DNA of 64,000 nt from Halovibrio salipaludis (GTDB taxonomy: Bacteria > Pseudomonadota > Gammaproteobacteria > Pseudomonadales > Oleiphilaceae), in NCBI RefSeq assembly GCF_002286965.1, contig NZ_NSKD01000009.1, forward strand, positions 26,453-90,452, written 5' to 3'. A program made the position numbers and the translations under genes. Position 1 is the stretch's first letter; each line of letters begins with the position of its first letter. Positions 40,906 through 48,841 of this stretch are shown here, piece after piece. Below the pieces are notes generated by a model, which was given only the letters and a program-made list of their open reading frames with translations, was not told where the DNA came from and ran no database searches.

Positions 40906-41095
40906 CCGGCACGGGAAGGTCCCGACCGGGTCGTCGGATTAACAGAAGGCTTCGGGAACGGTTACTTGGTTGTCATGGCGTCGGATAGGGCTTATCTTTC
41001 CATAAGCCCCAGATGACAGACATGGGGCAAGAGGATCGGACCACGCCGTGGTCGGTCTGCTATCAAGGAAGTGAACAACCAAGTGGAGATTCAAA

Positions 41096-41575
41096 ATGAG
41101 GAAAACACTGTTAGCAGCAGCGCTGGTCGCAACCTCTTTCGGTGCCCAGGCAAGTGCGCCCGGCGGTTCCGGCTGTGGCTGGGGCAACATGCTGTTTGAA
41201 GGCAACAACGGCATGCCGATGCACCTTCTCGCAACCCTGGTGAACGGTACTTCCGGTAACCGGACCTTCGGCATCACCTCCGGCACCAACGGCTGTGATA
41301 CCAGTGGCGCACTCTCCTATCATGGCGAGAACATGCTGGCCCAGGCCGGGGTTATGGAAGAAGTGGCGCAGGACATGGCCGTGGGCGACGGCGAAGCCCT
41401 GACAGCGCTTTCCGTCTCCATGGGTATCCCGGCCGAAGAGCGTGAGCACTTCAAGAAGACCATGCACGAGAACTTCAGCACCATCTTCCCGAGTGAAGAC
41501 GTGACCGCTGAAGAAGTCATGAGCAACATCCAGAACGTAATGAACCAGGACAAGCAGCTGGCAAGCCTCAGCTGA
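41096..41575 (+). CDS. DUF3015 family exported protein
   Basis: This 159-residue secreted protein has a signal peptide (MRKTLLAAALVATSFGAQA, cleavage near residue 19-20). The mature part starts with GCGWGNMLFEG and has three Cys (GSGCGWG and NGCDTSG). This matches DUF3015, found in proteobacteria, whose role is unknown. GTGGAG lies before the ATG. A hairpin follows. The next genes also encode envelope proteins (DUF4105, a lipoprotein hydrolase), which suggests a shared envelope function. Confidence 0.87.
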   Translation: MRKTLLAAALVATSFGAQASAPGGSGCGWGNMLFEGNNGMPMHLLATLVNGTSGNRTFGITSGTNGCDTSGALSYHGENMLAQAGVMEEVAQDMAVGDGEALTALSVSMGIPAEEREHFKKTMHENFSTIFPSEDVTAEEVMSNIQNVMNQDKQLASLS

Positions 41576-41591
41576 TTGTTGCACCCCGCGC

Positions 41592-41614
41592 CCGCCCGGC
41601 TCCGTGCCGGGCGG
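41592..41614 (+). terminator. hairpin after the DUF3015 gene
   Basis: Stem CCGCCCGGC/GCCGGGCGG (41592-41600, 41606-41614), loop TCCGT, followed by TTGTTCCTT. It is a likely but imperfect terminator. Confidence 0.6.
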
Positions 41615-41642
41615 TTGTTCCTTCCTCCCGGGCAAATCACTG

Positions 41643-43469
41643 ATGAGATCAATAAATCTGGCACTGATACTGGTGCTGGCAGGTGCACCGTTATGGGCGC
41701 AAGCCACGCCTGGGGAGCTGGCGACGCATCCCCGCTGGAAGGCGCTTCTCCACATCAATGAGGGGACCACCTGGCGGTACCAGGGGCGCAGTTACATCGA
41801 TGATCCGGAGTTCTTCCTGCACGAATCCGGTGCCACTGACGCTCATGCAGAGCTTGAGGCCAGCATTGAGCAGCTCAGGCCCGAGGGCAGCGAGGCACGC
41901 TGCGATTTTCCGGCACGCTACCGGTTTCTGGACCGGCAACTGGACTGGCCGGATGATGGCGGGCTGAGCCACTGCAGTGACTATCAGGAATGGCGGAGAG
42001 ACATGCCCGGGGAGCGGGTGGCGCTGATCTTTCCCGCGTCCTACCTCAACAGTCCCTCCTCCATGTTCGGTCATACCCTGCTGCGCATTGACCGGGGCAA
42101 CGATGAGGACGGGGTCTGGCTTTCCCGCGCCATCAACTTCGGTGCCACGGTGCAGGGTCAGGAGAACTCCATCCTCTACGTGTATCGGGGGCTTTTCGGG
42201 GGTTACCCCGGCTACTTCAGCAATGTGCCCTACATGAACAAGATCCGGGATTACGCCCATCTTGAGAACCGGGACATGTGGGAGTACCAGCTCAACCTTA
42301 CCCAGGGCGAACGGGACTGGCTGCTTGCCCATCTCTGGGAGCTGGAGGACATTGAATTCGATTACCTGTTCCTGGACGAGAACTGCTCCTTCCGTTTGCT
42401 TGAACTGATCCATCTGGCGCGGCCGGAAAGCACCCTGATGGATGACTTCCGTTTTGCGGAGGTGCCGGCCAACACGGTGCGCTCACTGGACCGTGCCGGT
42501 TTCATCGAGTCGGTCGAGTACCGGCCCTCCAAGGCCAATGAGCTGGATGCACTGGTTGATCGCCTGAGTGCCGGCGAACAGGATCTGGCACTGGCGCTTG
42601 CCCGGGACGCCTCCGTGGCCGAGAAAGAAGCCTTCCAGGCATTGGCGCCCCGGAGCCAGAACCTGGTCGCCCGGGCGGCCTATGCCTATCTTCGCCTGCA
42701 GAACCGGGAGGGCGCGCGCAGCCAGGAAGTGGCCCAGCGTGGCCTTGCCCTGCTGCGGGTGGTGAACCGCACGCCCACTGTTTCCGGTGTCGACCCGGAG
42801 CGGCCCGTGTCGCCGGAGAAAGGCCATGGCACCAAGATGCTGGCCGCCGGTGGCGGCATGCTGGGGGATCGTGGGTTCGGGGAGCTGCAGGCGCGCTTCA
42901 GTTATCACGACTGGCTGGACAACCCGGAGGGCTATCTCAACGGGGCGGCGATTGAAGCCTTCGACGCCCGCATCCGCCGGACTGAGGGCGATGACCTGAC
43001 CCTGGAGCAGCTGGATGTGGTCAATATCAAGTCCCTGGCGCCGCGCAACCGGTTCCGCAAACCGGTCTCCTGGTTCGTGAACGGTGGGCTGGATCGCCGC
43101 TTGATCGGCAGCAAGCGGCACCTGACCCGCCATATCCAGGGCGGCCCGGGTCTTGCCTGGGAAATGGGGTCCGTCATCCCCTACGCCTATGCCATGGCGA
43201 GGGCAGAGAACAACAGCGCGCATGATGTGCTGGTTTCCACGGCCGCCGGCGCCCGGGCCGGGGTGCTCTGGTATGCTGATGGTTTCCAGCTGGGGCTGGA
43301 GGCGGAAGGCCTGTACTATCACAACGACGACCGCCGCTATCGGCCTTCGGCCACCCTCAACGTGCCCGTGGGCCGCAACCATGCCCTGCGTGCCCGTGTT
43401 GAGCGGGACGGCGGACCGGACCGGGCTGAAACGGAGTTCCATCTCTCATGGCGCTATTACTTCGACTGA
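41643..43469 (+). CDS. DUF4105 family exported protein
   Basis: I start at MRSINLALILVLAGAPLWA (41643), a clear signal peptide; the frame opens 39 nt earlier inside the terminator hairpin. The product has 608 residues. The N-terminal half carries the DUF4105 domain (LIFPASYLNSPSSMFGHTLL then FNVPYMNKI-like FSNVPYMNKIRDYAHLENRD and LFLDENCSFRLLELI); the invariant His and Cys in SMFGHT and DENCSF look like a papain/NlpC-like active site, an inference. The C-terminal 230 residues look like beta strands of an outer-membrane barrel, ending YYFD. Overlaps the next gene by 22 nt. Confidence 0.87.
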   Translation: MRSINLALILVLAGAPLWAQATPGELATHPRWKALLHINEGTTWRYQGRSYIDDPEFFLHESGATDAHAELEASIEQLRPEGSEARCDFPARYRFLDRQLDWPDDGGLSHCSDYQEWRRDMPGERVALIFPASYLNSPSSMFGHTLLRIDRGNDEDGVWLSRAINFGATVQGQENSILYVYRGLFGGYPGYFSNVPYMNKIRDYAHLENRDMWEYQLNLTQGERDWLLAHLWELEDIEFDYLFLDENCSFRLLELIHLARPESTLMDDFRFAEVPANTVRSLDRAGFIESVEYRPSKANELDALVDRLSAGEQDLALALARDASVAEKEAFQALAPRSQNLVARAAYAYLRLQNREGARSQEVAQRGLALLRVVNRTPTVSGVDPERPVSPEKGHGTKMLAAGGGMLGDRGFGELQARFSYHDWLDNPEGYLNGAAIEAFDARIRRTEGDDLTLEQLDVVNIKSLAPRNRFRKPVSWFVNGGLDRRLIGSKRHLTRHIQGGPGLAWEMGSVIPYAYAMARAENNSAHDVLVSTAAGARAGVLWYADGFQLGLEAEGLYYHNDDRRYRPSATLNVPVGRNHALRARVERDGGPDRAETEFHLSWRYYFD

Positions 43470-44278
43470 TCCTTCTGCTGGCACTGCTTGGGCTGAGCGG
43501 TTGCAGCGGCCTTTTTTTCCAGCCCATGAGTGACTGGGTCCAGAACCCGGCGCGCCAGGGGCTGGATTACGAGGACATTGTCCTCATCCACCCGGATGGC
43601 CAGCGCATACACGGCTGGTGGCTGCCGTCCGCCACGGACGAGGTGCGCGGTACGGTGTATCACCTGCACGGCAATGCCCAGAACATCAGCACTCACCTGA
43701 TGAACGTGGCCTGGCTGCCCGATCAGGGCTACCAGGTGTTGCTGATCGATTATCGGGGCTACGGCCTTTCCGAGGGTGAGCCGGATCTGGCTGGCGCCCG
43801 CAAGGATATCCAGCTGGGGCTGGACTGGCTCTACGCGGCGGATCGTGTGGACCCTCCGCTGGTGGTGTTCGGGCAGAGCCTGGGGGCGTCGCTGGCAACG
43901 GGGGTATTGGGCCGCGAGGATAACGCTGGCAAGGGCGACTGCGTCATCCTGGAGGCACCATTCACCAGCTATCAGACCATTACCCGGGATGTGATGCGCA
44001 AGAGCTGGGTGCTCTGGCCGTTCAGCTTTGTAGTAGCGCCGCTCATGCCGGATGAGGCCAATCCGATCGCACGTATCGGCGGCATTGCACCCCGGCCGCT
44101 TCTGATCATGCACAGCATCGACGATGGCATTATTCCGTTCGAGCATGGCCGGGCCCTGTACGAGGCGGCTGGTGAGCCGAAAACCTTCCAGCGCCTGAAG
44201 GGTGGGCACATCCAGAGTACCCAGGCGCAGGACGTACGCCAGCGCCTGCTGGACTTCATGGATGAGGACTGTTCCTAG
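43448..44278 (+). CDS. alpha/beta hydrolase lipoprotein
   Basis: This 276-residue hydrolase is similar to YfhR/BEM46-type serine hydrolases. It has a lipoprotein signal peptide with lipobox LSGC (Cys19). The fold is visible as RGTVYHLHGNAQNIS (oxyanion strand), LLIDYRGYGLSEGEP, the nucleophile elbow GQSLGAS with Ser144, the acid MHSIDDGIIPFEH and the His in KGGHIQS. It overlaps the end of the DUF4105 gene, so the two are co-expressed. The substrate is unknown. Confidence 0.88.
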   Translation: MALLLRLILLLALLGLSGCSGLFFQPMSDWVQNPARQGLDYEDIVLIHPDGQRIHGWWLPSATDEVRGTVYHLHGNAQNISTHLMNVAWLPDQGYQVLLIDYRGYGLSEGEPDLAGARKDIQLGLDWLYAADRVDPPLVVFGQSLGASLATGVLGREDNAGKGDCVILEAPFTSYQTITRDVMRKSWVLWPFSFVVAPLMPDEANPIARIGGIAPRPLLIMHSIDDGIIPFEHGRALYEAAGEPKTFQRLKGGHIQSTQAQDVRQRLLDFMDEDCS

Positions 44279-44333
44279 CGCGGAAGCGCCCGTTTGGCTA
44301 TGATCGTGATTCATTCGAGGGAGGTAGTACCTG

Positions 44334-44858
44334 ATGTCCGAGATCCGTCCCGCGACGGGCCAGGATGTGCCCGCCATCCACAGTCTTGCGGAGCAATGGG
44401 TTCTCCAGGGGCTGAGCAGCGCGGAGGCGCGTGACTACGGGTTTCTGGTCTCCAACTTTACCCCCGCGGAGTACCGCCGGTTCACGCAGGTCGCCAACGC
44501 GTTCTATGTGTTTGAGCATGAGGGGCAGGTGGAGGCGTTCATACTGGCGCTCACCGATGATCGCATCAGCCCGGATGATCCCGTGAGCCTGTCGATCCAT
44601 GACTATGACCCGGGTCCATTCCTGCTGATCAAGCAGATCTGCAGCCGGCGCGGCAGCAGCGTCCGGGGTGCCGCCACCGCGCTTTATCGCTTTGTGAGCG
44701 AAGAATTCAGTGGCCTGCCGCAGTACGCGGCTATTGTGCTTGAGCCTGAAAACACCCGTTCCATCGGATTCCATGAAAAGAGTGGTTTTACCCGCTGCTG
44801 CGAGCGGGATGCTCCTGATGGTCGCCAGCGTGGCATCTGGTGCAGGAGCGCCTCCTGA
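44334..44858 (+). CDS. GNAT-family N-acetyltransferase
   Basis: This 174-residue protein has the GNAT fold. GGGAGG supports the ATG. It begins MSEIRPATGQDVPAIHSLAE. The acetyl-CoA loop is degenerate around SSVRGAATALYRF, and the C-terminal strand motif ENTRSIGFHEKSGFTRCC is clear (the ARxFYEKxGF region of the family). The substrate is not predictable. Its stop overlaps the ATG of the next gene (TGATG). Confidence 0.85.
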   Translation: MSEIRPATGQDVPAIHSLAEQWVLQGLSSAEARDYGFLVSNFTPAEYRRFTQVANAFYVFEHEGQVEAFILALTDDRISPDDPVSLSIHDYDPGPFLLIKQICSRRGSSVRGAATALYRFVSEEFSGLPQYAAIVLEPENTRSIGFHEKSGFTRCCERDAPDGRQRGIWCRSAS

Positions 44859-45361
44859 TGGACGTGACACCGCCGGTGCAGCGCCGGAATGTGGAAGACA
44901 ACCGGGTCGATATACTGGTCCACGAATTCTATGTCGCCTCGAGCCTCTACCTCCATGAGGATCAGCTCAACTGGCAGAAGCTGCATCACCTGCTCTACGT
45001 CAACGTGGGCCTGGGAGCGGTTGCCGGGTTTGCGCTGGAGAACGGGGCAGGGCCCGTGACCGCACTTGGTTCGGAAACAATCTTTGTGCTGCTGGGGGTG
45101 ATCGGCATCCTGGTGGCGCTGGCTTTCGGCACGGCGCTTTGGTTCGGCACACTCTATCTCCAGAACCGCAAGGCGGCACTGGCTGCGCTGGAGGCCCATC
45201 TCGGGGAATACGGGGGCGAGGCGGTGGTCAACCTGCCTGCGCACCTGCAGATGATTTCCAGCCGGTTTGCGCGGGTCTCGCCAACCGTCTGGGTGCTGCG
45301 TCTGTTCCCCGTAATGCTGGCCCTGGTCTGGGCAGGGCTTGTGGTCACGGTGCTGCTGTGA
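44858..45361 (+). CDS. hypothetical membrane protein
   Basis: The product has 167 residues from MDVTPPVQRRNVEDNRVDIL (start at the GNAT stop, with AGGAG 9 nt upstream). Three hydrophobic segments are visible (about 46-62, 69-91 and 142-166). A cytoplasmic middle loop follows QNRKAALAALEAHLGEYGGE. Small bacterial membrane proteins with the N-terminal LxxEFYVASSLYLHEDQLNW pattern are found in related organisms, but no function is known to me. It converges with the next gene. Confidence 0.7.
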   Translation: MDVTPPVQRRNVEDNRVDILVHEFYVASSLYLHEDQLNWQKLHHLLYVNVGLGAVAGFALENGAGPVTALGSETIFVLLGVIGILVALAFGTALWFGTLYLQNRKAALAALEAHLGEYGGEAVVNLPAHLQMISSRFARVSPTVWVLRLFPVMLALVWAGLVVTVLL

Positions 45362-45377
45362 TGCCGGCGGCGCCTGC

Positions 45378-45953
45378 TCAGTCGAGGCTGCGCATCATGC
45401 GCCCCGAGCCAGTGAATTCCAGCCCGTAAAGGGTCTGGTTGAACCCGTCCCGGGAAATGGCCTGTTTCGGGAACCGGACCCCCTGCCACTGGATCTCCTG
45501 AACCCGCACATCAAAGTCCGTGTTGACCACGGGCCGCCCCTGAACGCTCTCGATGAAACTCTGGACCTGGTATTCCGGCGGGTTGATCACGATCAGGGTC
45601 TGGCCGTCGCTGGCCGGGCTCGGGATCGAGCGCTGACGTGGGACCGGGAAGTCCGGTTCCGGGAACACCAGAGACAGAATGTTCCGCTCATCCTCCACAC
45701 GGCGGGAGGGGCGATTGGATTCAGTCGCCATCAGCCCCAGCGCCATGCTCACGCTGGCCTGCTCCCCGGCCGTCTGCTGGATGGGGGGCGCGTCGCCACC
45801 GGCAGCCGTAGGGCCGACAATATTGAGGACATTGCCGGCGTTGATGTGGATGCCACCCAATGCTGACTCGTCCATCATTTCCACCGCCTGGACGGAGCTG
45901 ACCATGAGGGCACTGAGCAGGGCGGCCGCGAGGGTTTGGTGTCCCGTTTTCAT
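45378..45953 (-). CDS. hypothetical exported protein
   Basis: I start at MKTGHQTLAAALLSALMVSS (45953), where GGAG lies 8 nt upstream; the product is 191 residues with a signal peptide ending around VQA. The mature N-terminus EMMDESALGGIHINAGN is reminiscent of pilus- or filament-related DUF6160-type proteins, which start with an acidic DxALxxVxG-like element. That match is weak. The rest shows no motif I recognise. Divergent from aceE. Confidence 0.6.
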   Translation of the reverse strand: MKTGHQTLAAALLSALMVSSVQAVEMMDESALGGIHINAGNVLNIVGPTAAGGDAPPIQQTAGEQASVSMALGLMATESNRPSRRVEDERNILSLVFPEPDFPVPRQRSIPSPASDGQTLIVINPPEYQVQSFIESVQGRPVVNTDFDVRVQEIQWQGVRFPKQAISRDGFNQTLYGLEFTGSGRMMRSLD

Positions 45954-46106
45954 GGCGGAGCTCCGGATCCATGGGAGAAGATATCTATACAAAGTGTAAT
46001 ATTTCGTTAAGAAAGGTCAATCATTGTTCAATTCCATAAGGGATATCCGTTACTGGGCTGTGACCAAATACACGCAATCTCTCTGCTATGAACTATGTTA
46101 GTGTCA

Positions 46107-46122
46107 TGTGAAGCACGTCACG
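46107..46122. promoter_or_regulatory. CRP/Vfr-like site before aceE
   Basis: TGTGA (46107-46111), six bases, TCACG (46118-46122): one mismatch from the TGTGA-N6-TCACA consensus, ending 25 bp before aceE. cAMP-CRP (Vfr) control of pyruvate dehydrogenase is plausible but not shown. Confidence 0.45.
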
Positions 46123-46147
46123 ATGGACATGATGCAGGAGGGCCCTG

Positions 46148-48814
46148 ATGCGCGAAGACGAGGATCCAGTCGAAACCCGGGAATGGCTGGAGGCACTGGA
46201 ATCGGTTATTGAGTACGAGGGGGTTGAGAGGGCGGAGTACCTGCTTTCGAAACTCTCGGACAGGGCCACCCGCGCCGGCACCCCCATGCCCTATGCCATC
46301 ACCACGCCCTTCCGCAACAGCATCCAGCCCACGGATGAGGCCCGCATGCCGGGTGATATGTTCATGGAACGCCGCATCCGCTCGCTGATCCGCTGGAACG
46401 CGCTGGTCATGGTGATGCGCGCCAACCTGAAGCCCGGCGACCTGGGCGGCCACATTTCCACCTTTTCCTCGGCCGCGACCCTCTACGACGTGGGCTTCAA
46501 TTACTTCTTCCACGGTGGCGATGACAAGCGCGAACCGGACCTGATCTATTTCCAGGGCCACGCCGCCCCGGGCATCTACGCCCGCTCCTTCCTGGAAGGG
46601 CGGCTCAGCCAGGAGCAGCTTGACCACTACCGTCAGGACACCCTCGAGAACGGCATTTCCTCCTATCCCCATCCGTGGCTGATGCCGGACTACTGGCAGT
46701 TCCCCACCGTCTCCATGGGACTGGGCCCGATCCAGGCCATCTACCAGGCCCACATCATGAAGTACCTCCATAACCGGGAGCTGGTGGAAAGTGGTGACCG
46801 CAAGGTCTGGTGCTTCGTGGGCGACGGCGAATGCGACGAGCCTGAGACCCTGGGCGCCATCGGCCTGGCCGGGCGCGAGAACCTGGACAACCTCATCTTC
46901 GTGGTCAACTGCAACCTGCAGCGCCTCGACGGACCGGTTCGGGGCAACGGCAAGATCATCCAGGAGCTGGAGGGCATCTTCCGCGGTGCCGGCTGGAACG
47001 TGCTCAAGGTGGTCTGGGGCCGCCACTGGGATACGCTCTTTGAGAAAGACACCGAGGGCGTACTCCAGGAGGCTCTGGACCGCACCTGTGACGGTGAGCT
47101 CCAGAACTACCTGAGCCAGGGGCCGGCCTATACCCGCAAGCATTTCTTCGGCCAGACCCCGGAGCTGGCGGAGTTCGCAAAGAACCTCACCGATGAGGAT
47201 ATCCTGCAGCTCAATCGCGGTGGCCATGACCCCTACAAGGTCTACGCCGCCTATAACGAAGCGGTGAACAACAAGGGTCAGCCCACGGTCATTCTGGCGC
47301 ACACCATCAAGGGCTACGGTTTCGGCAAGGGCGCGGAAGCACAGAACATCGCCCACCAGGTGAAGAAGCTGGACAAGGACGCGCTCAAAGCGTTCCGGGA
47401 CCGTTTCGGCGTGCCGGTGAACGACGACGAACTCGACCAGCTGCCCTACTACCGCCCGGCGGCGGACAGCCCCGAAATGCAGTACATGCAGAAGCGCCGG
47501 CGTGAGCTCGGCGGCCACCTGCCGCGCCGGCGCCGTGACTCGAGCCCGCTCAAGATCCCCGAGCTCAAGACCTTCGACAAGCTGCTCGAAGGCACCGGTG
47601 AAAAAGAGATGTCCACGACCATGGCGTTCGTGCGCATGCTCACCATCCTGCTCAAGGACAAGCAGGTCGGCCAGCGTGTAGTCCCCATTGTGCCGGACGA
47701 GGCCCGGACCTTCGGGATCGAGGGGCTGTTCCGCCAGACCGGGATCTACACCTCCGAGGGCCAGAAGTACACGCCCGAGGACCGGGACCAGATCATGTAC
47801 TACCGGGAGGACAAGAAAGGCCAGATCCTCCAGGAAGGCATCAACGAGGCGGGCGCCATGTCCGCCTGGATCGGCGCGGCCACCGCCTACAGCAACCACG
47901 ACTACCCGCTGCTGCCGTTCTACATCTTCTACTCCATGTTCGGCTACCAGCGGGTAGGCGACCTGTGCTGGGCGGCTGGTGACATGCGTGCGCGCGGCTT
48001 CCTGCTGGGGGGCACCTCCGGGCGCACCACCCTCAACGGCGAGGGCCTCCAGCACCAGGACGGCCACGGCCTGATCCTGCACAACGTGGTGCCCAACTGC
48101 CTGACCTATGACCCGACCTTCGCCTATGAAGTCGCGGTGATCATCCAGGAAGGCATGCGCCGGATGTACCAGGAAAACGAAAGCATCTACTACTACATCA
48201 CGCTGCTCAACGAGAACTACGCCCATCCGCCCATGCCGAAAGGGGCGGAGGAAGGCATCATCCGGGGGCTCTACCAGCTGGAAACCGTGAACGTCGCGGG
48301 CAAGGCGAAGGACAAGGCGCCCCGGGTCCAGCTGCTGGGCAGTGGCGCCATCCTCAACGAGGTGAGGGCGGCCGCGCAGATGCTGAAGGAGGAGTTCAAG
48401 GTGGGCTCCGACGTGTGGAGCGTGACCAGCTTCGGCGAGCTGGCCCGTGACGGCCAGCACGTCGCGCGCTGGAACCGCCTCCACCCGGACAAGAAAAACC
48501 GCACCTCCTGGGTGCACGACCAGCTTAAGGATCAGAAGGGGCCGGTGATTGCCTCCACGGACTATATCCGGCTGCAGTCCGAGCAGATCCGTGCCTTTGT
48601 GCCGGCCTCCTACCATGTGCTGGGCACCGATGGCTTCGGACGCTCCGATACCCGCTGGAACCTGCGATCCTTCTTCGAGGTGGACCGCTACCACGTGGTC
48701 ACGGCCGCGCTGAACGCGCTGGCTGAGGAAGGCACCGTGGAGCAGGCCACGGTCATCGAGGCCATGAACCAGTACGGCATCGATGGCGACAAACCCAATC
48801 CAGCGTCCACCTGA
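46148..48814 (+). CDS. aceE: pyruvate dehydrogenase E1 component (homodimeric)
   Basis: AceE decarboxylates pyruvate with thiamine diphosphate and acetylates the lipoyl groups of AceF. The product has 888 residues, the homodimeric alpha2 type. ThDP motif: GDGECDEPET at 225-234 to NCN at 254-256. The N-terminal part has TPYRNSI-like TTPFRNSI, and GGHISTFSSAATLYDVGFNY follows. C-terminal transketolase-like domain has LLGSGAILNEV and GTDGFGRSDTR. GGAGG precedes the start. A CRP-like site lies upstream. aceF follows by 27 bp. Confidence 0.98.
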   Translation: MREDEDPVETREWLEALESVIEYEGVERAEYLLSKLSDRATRAGTPMPYAITTPFRNSIQPTDEARMPGDMFMERRIRSLIRWNALVMVMRANLKPGDLGGHISTFSSAATLYDVGFNYFFHGGDDKREPDLIYFQGHAAPGIYARSFLEGRLSQEQLDHYRQDTLENGISSYPHPWLMPDYWQFPTVSMGLGPIQAIYQAHIMKYLHNRELVESGDRKVWCFVGDGECDEPETLGAIGLAGRENLDNLIFVVNCNLQRLDGPVRGNGKIIQELEGIFRGAGWNVLKVVWGRHWDTLFEKDTEGVLQEALDRTCDGELQNYLSQGPAYTRKHFFGQTPELAEFAKNLTDEDILQLNRGGHDPYKVYAAYNEAVNNKGQPTVILAHTIKGYGFGKGAEAQNIAHQVKKLDKDALKAFRDRFGVPVNDDELDQLPYYRPAADSPEMQYMQKRRRELGGHLPRRRRDSSPLKIPELKTFDKLLEGTGEKEMSTTMAFVRMLTILLKDKQVGQRVVPIVPDEARTFGIEGLFRQTGIYTSEGQKYTPEDRDQIMYYREDKKGQILQEGINEAGAMSAWIGAATAYSNHDYPLLPFYIFYSMFGYQRVGDLCWAAGDMRARGFLLGGTSGRTTLNGEGLQHQDGHGLILHNVVPNCLTYDPTFAYEVAVIIQEGMRRMYQENESIYYYITLLNENYAHPPMPKGAEEGIIRGLYQLETVNVAGKAKDKAPRVQLLGSGAILNEVRAAAQMLKEEFKVGSDVWSVTSFGELARDGQHVARWNRLHPDKKNRTSWVHDQLKDQKGPVIASTDYIRLQSEQIRAFVPASYHVLGTDGFGRSDTRWNLRSFFEVDRYHVVTAALNALAEEGTVEQATVIEAMNQYGIDGDKPNPAST

Positions 48815-48841
48815 TCCGGCGGCAGAAGGAGACACGGCACT

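Noticed and set aside
44838..44870. Third REP-like copy at the GNAT/membrane-protein junction
   Set aside because: Only GCAGGAGCG is shared; the palindromic second half is missing, and the motif serves as the RBS of the next gene.
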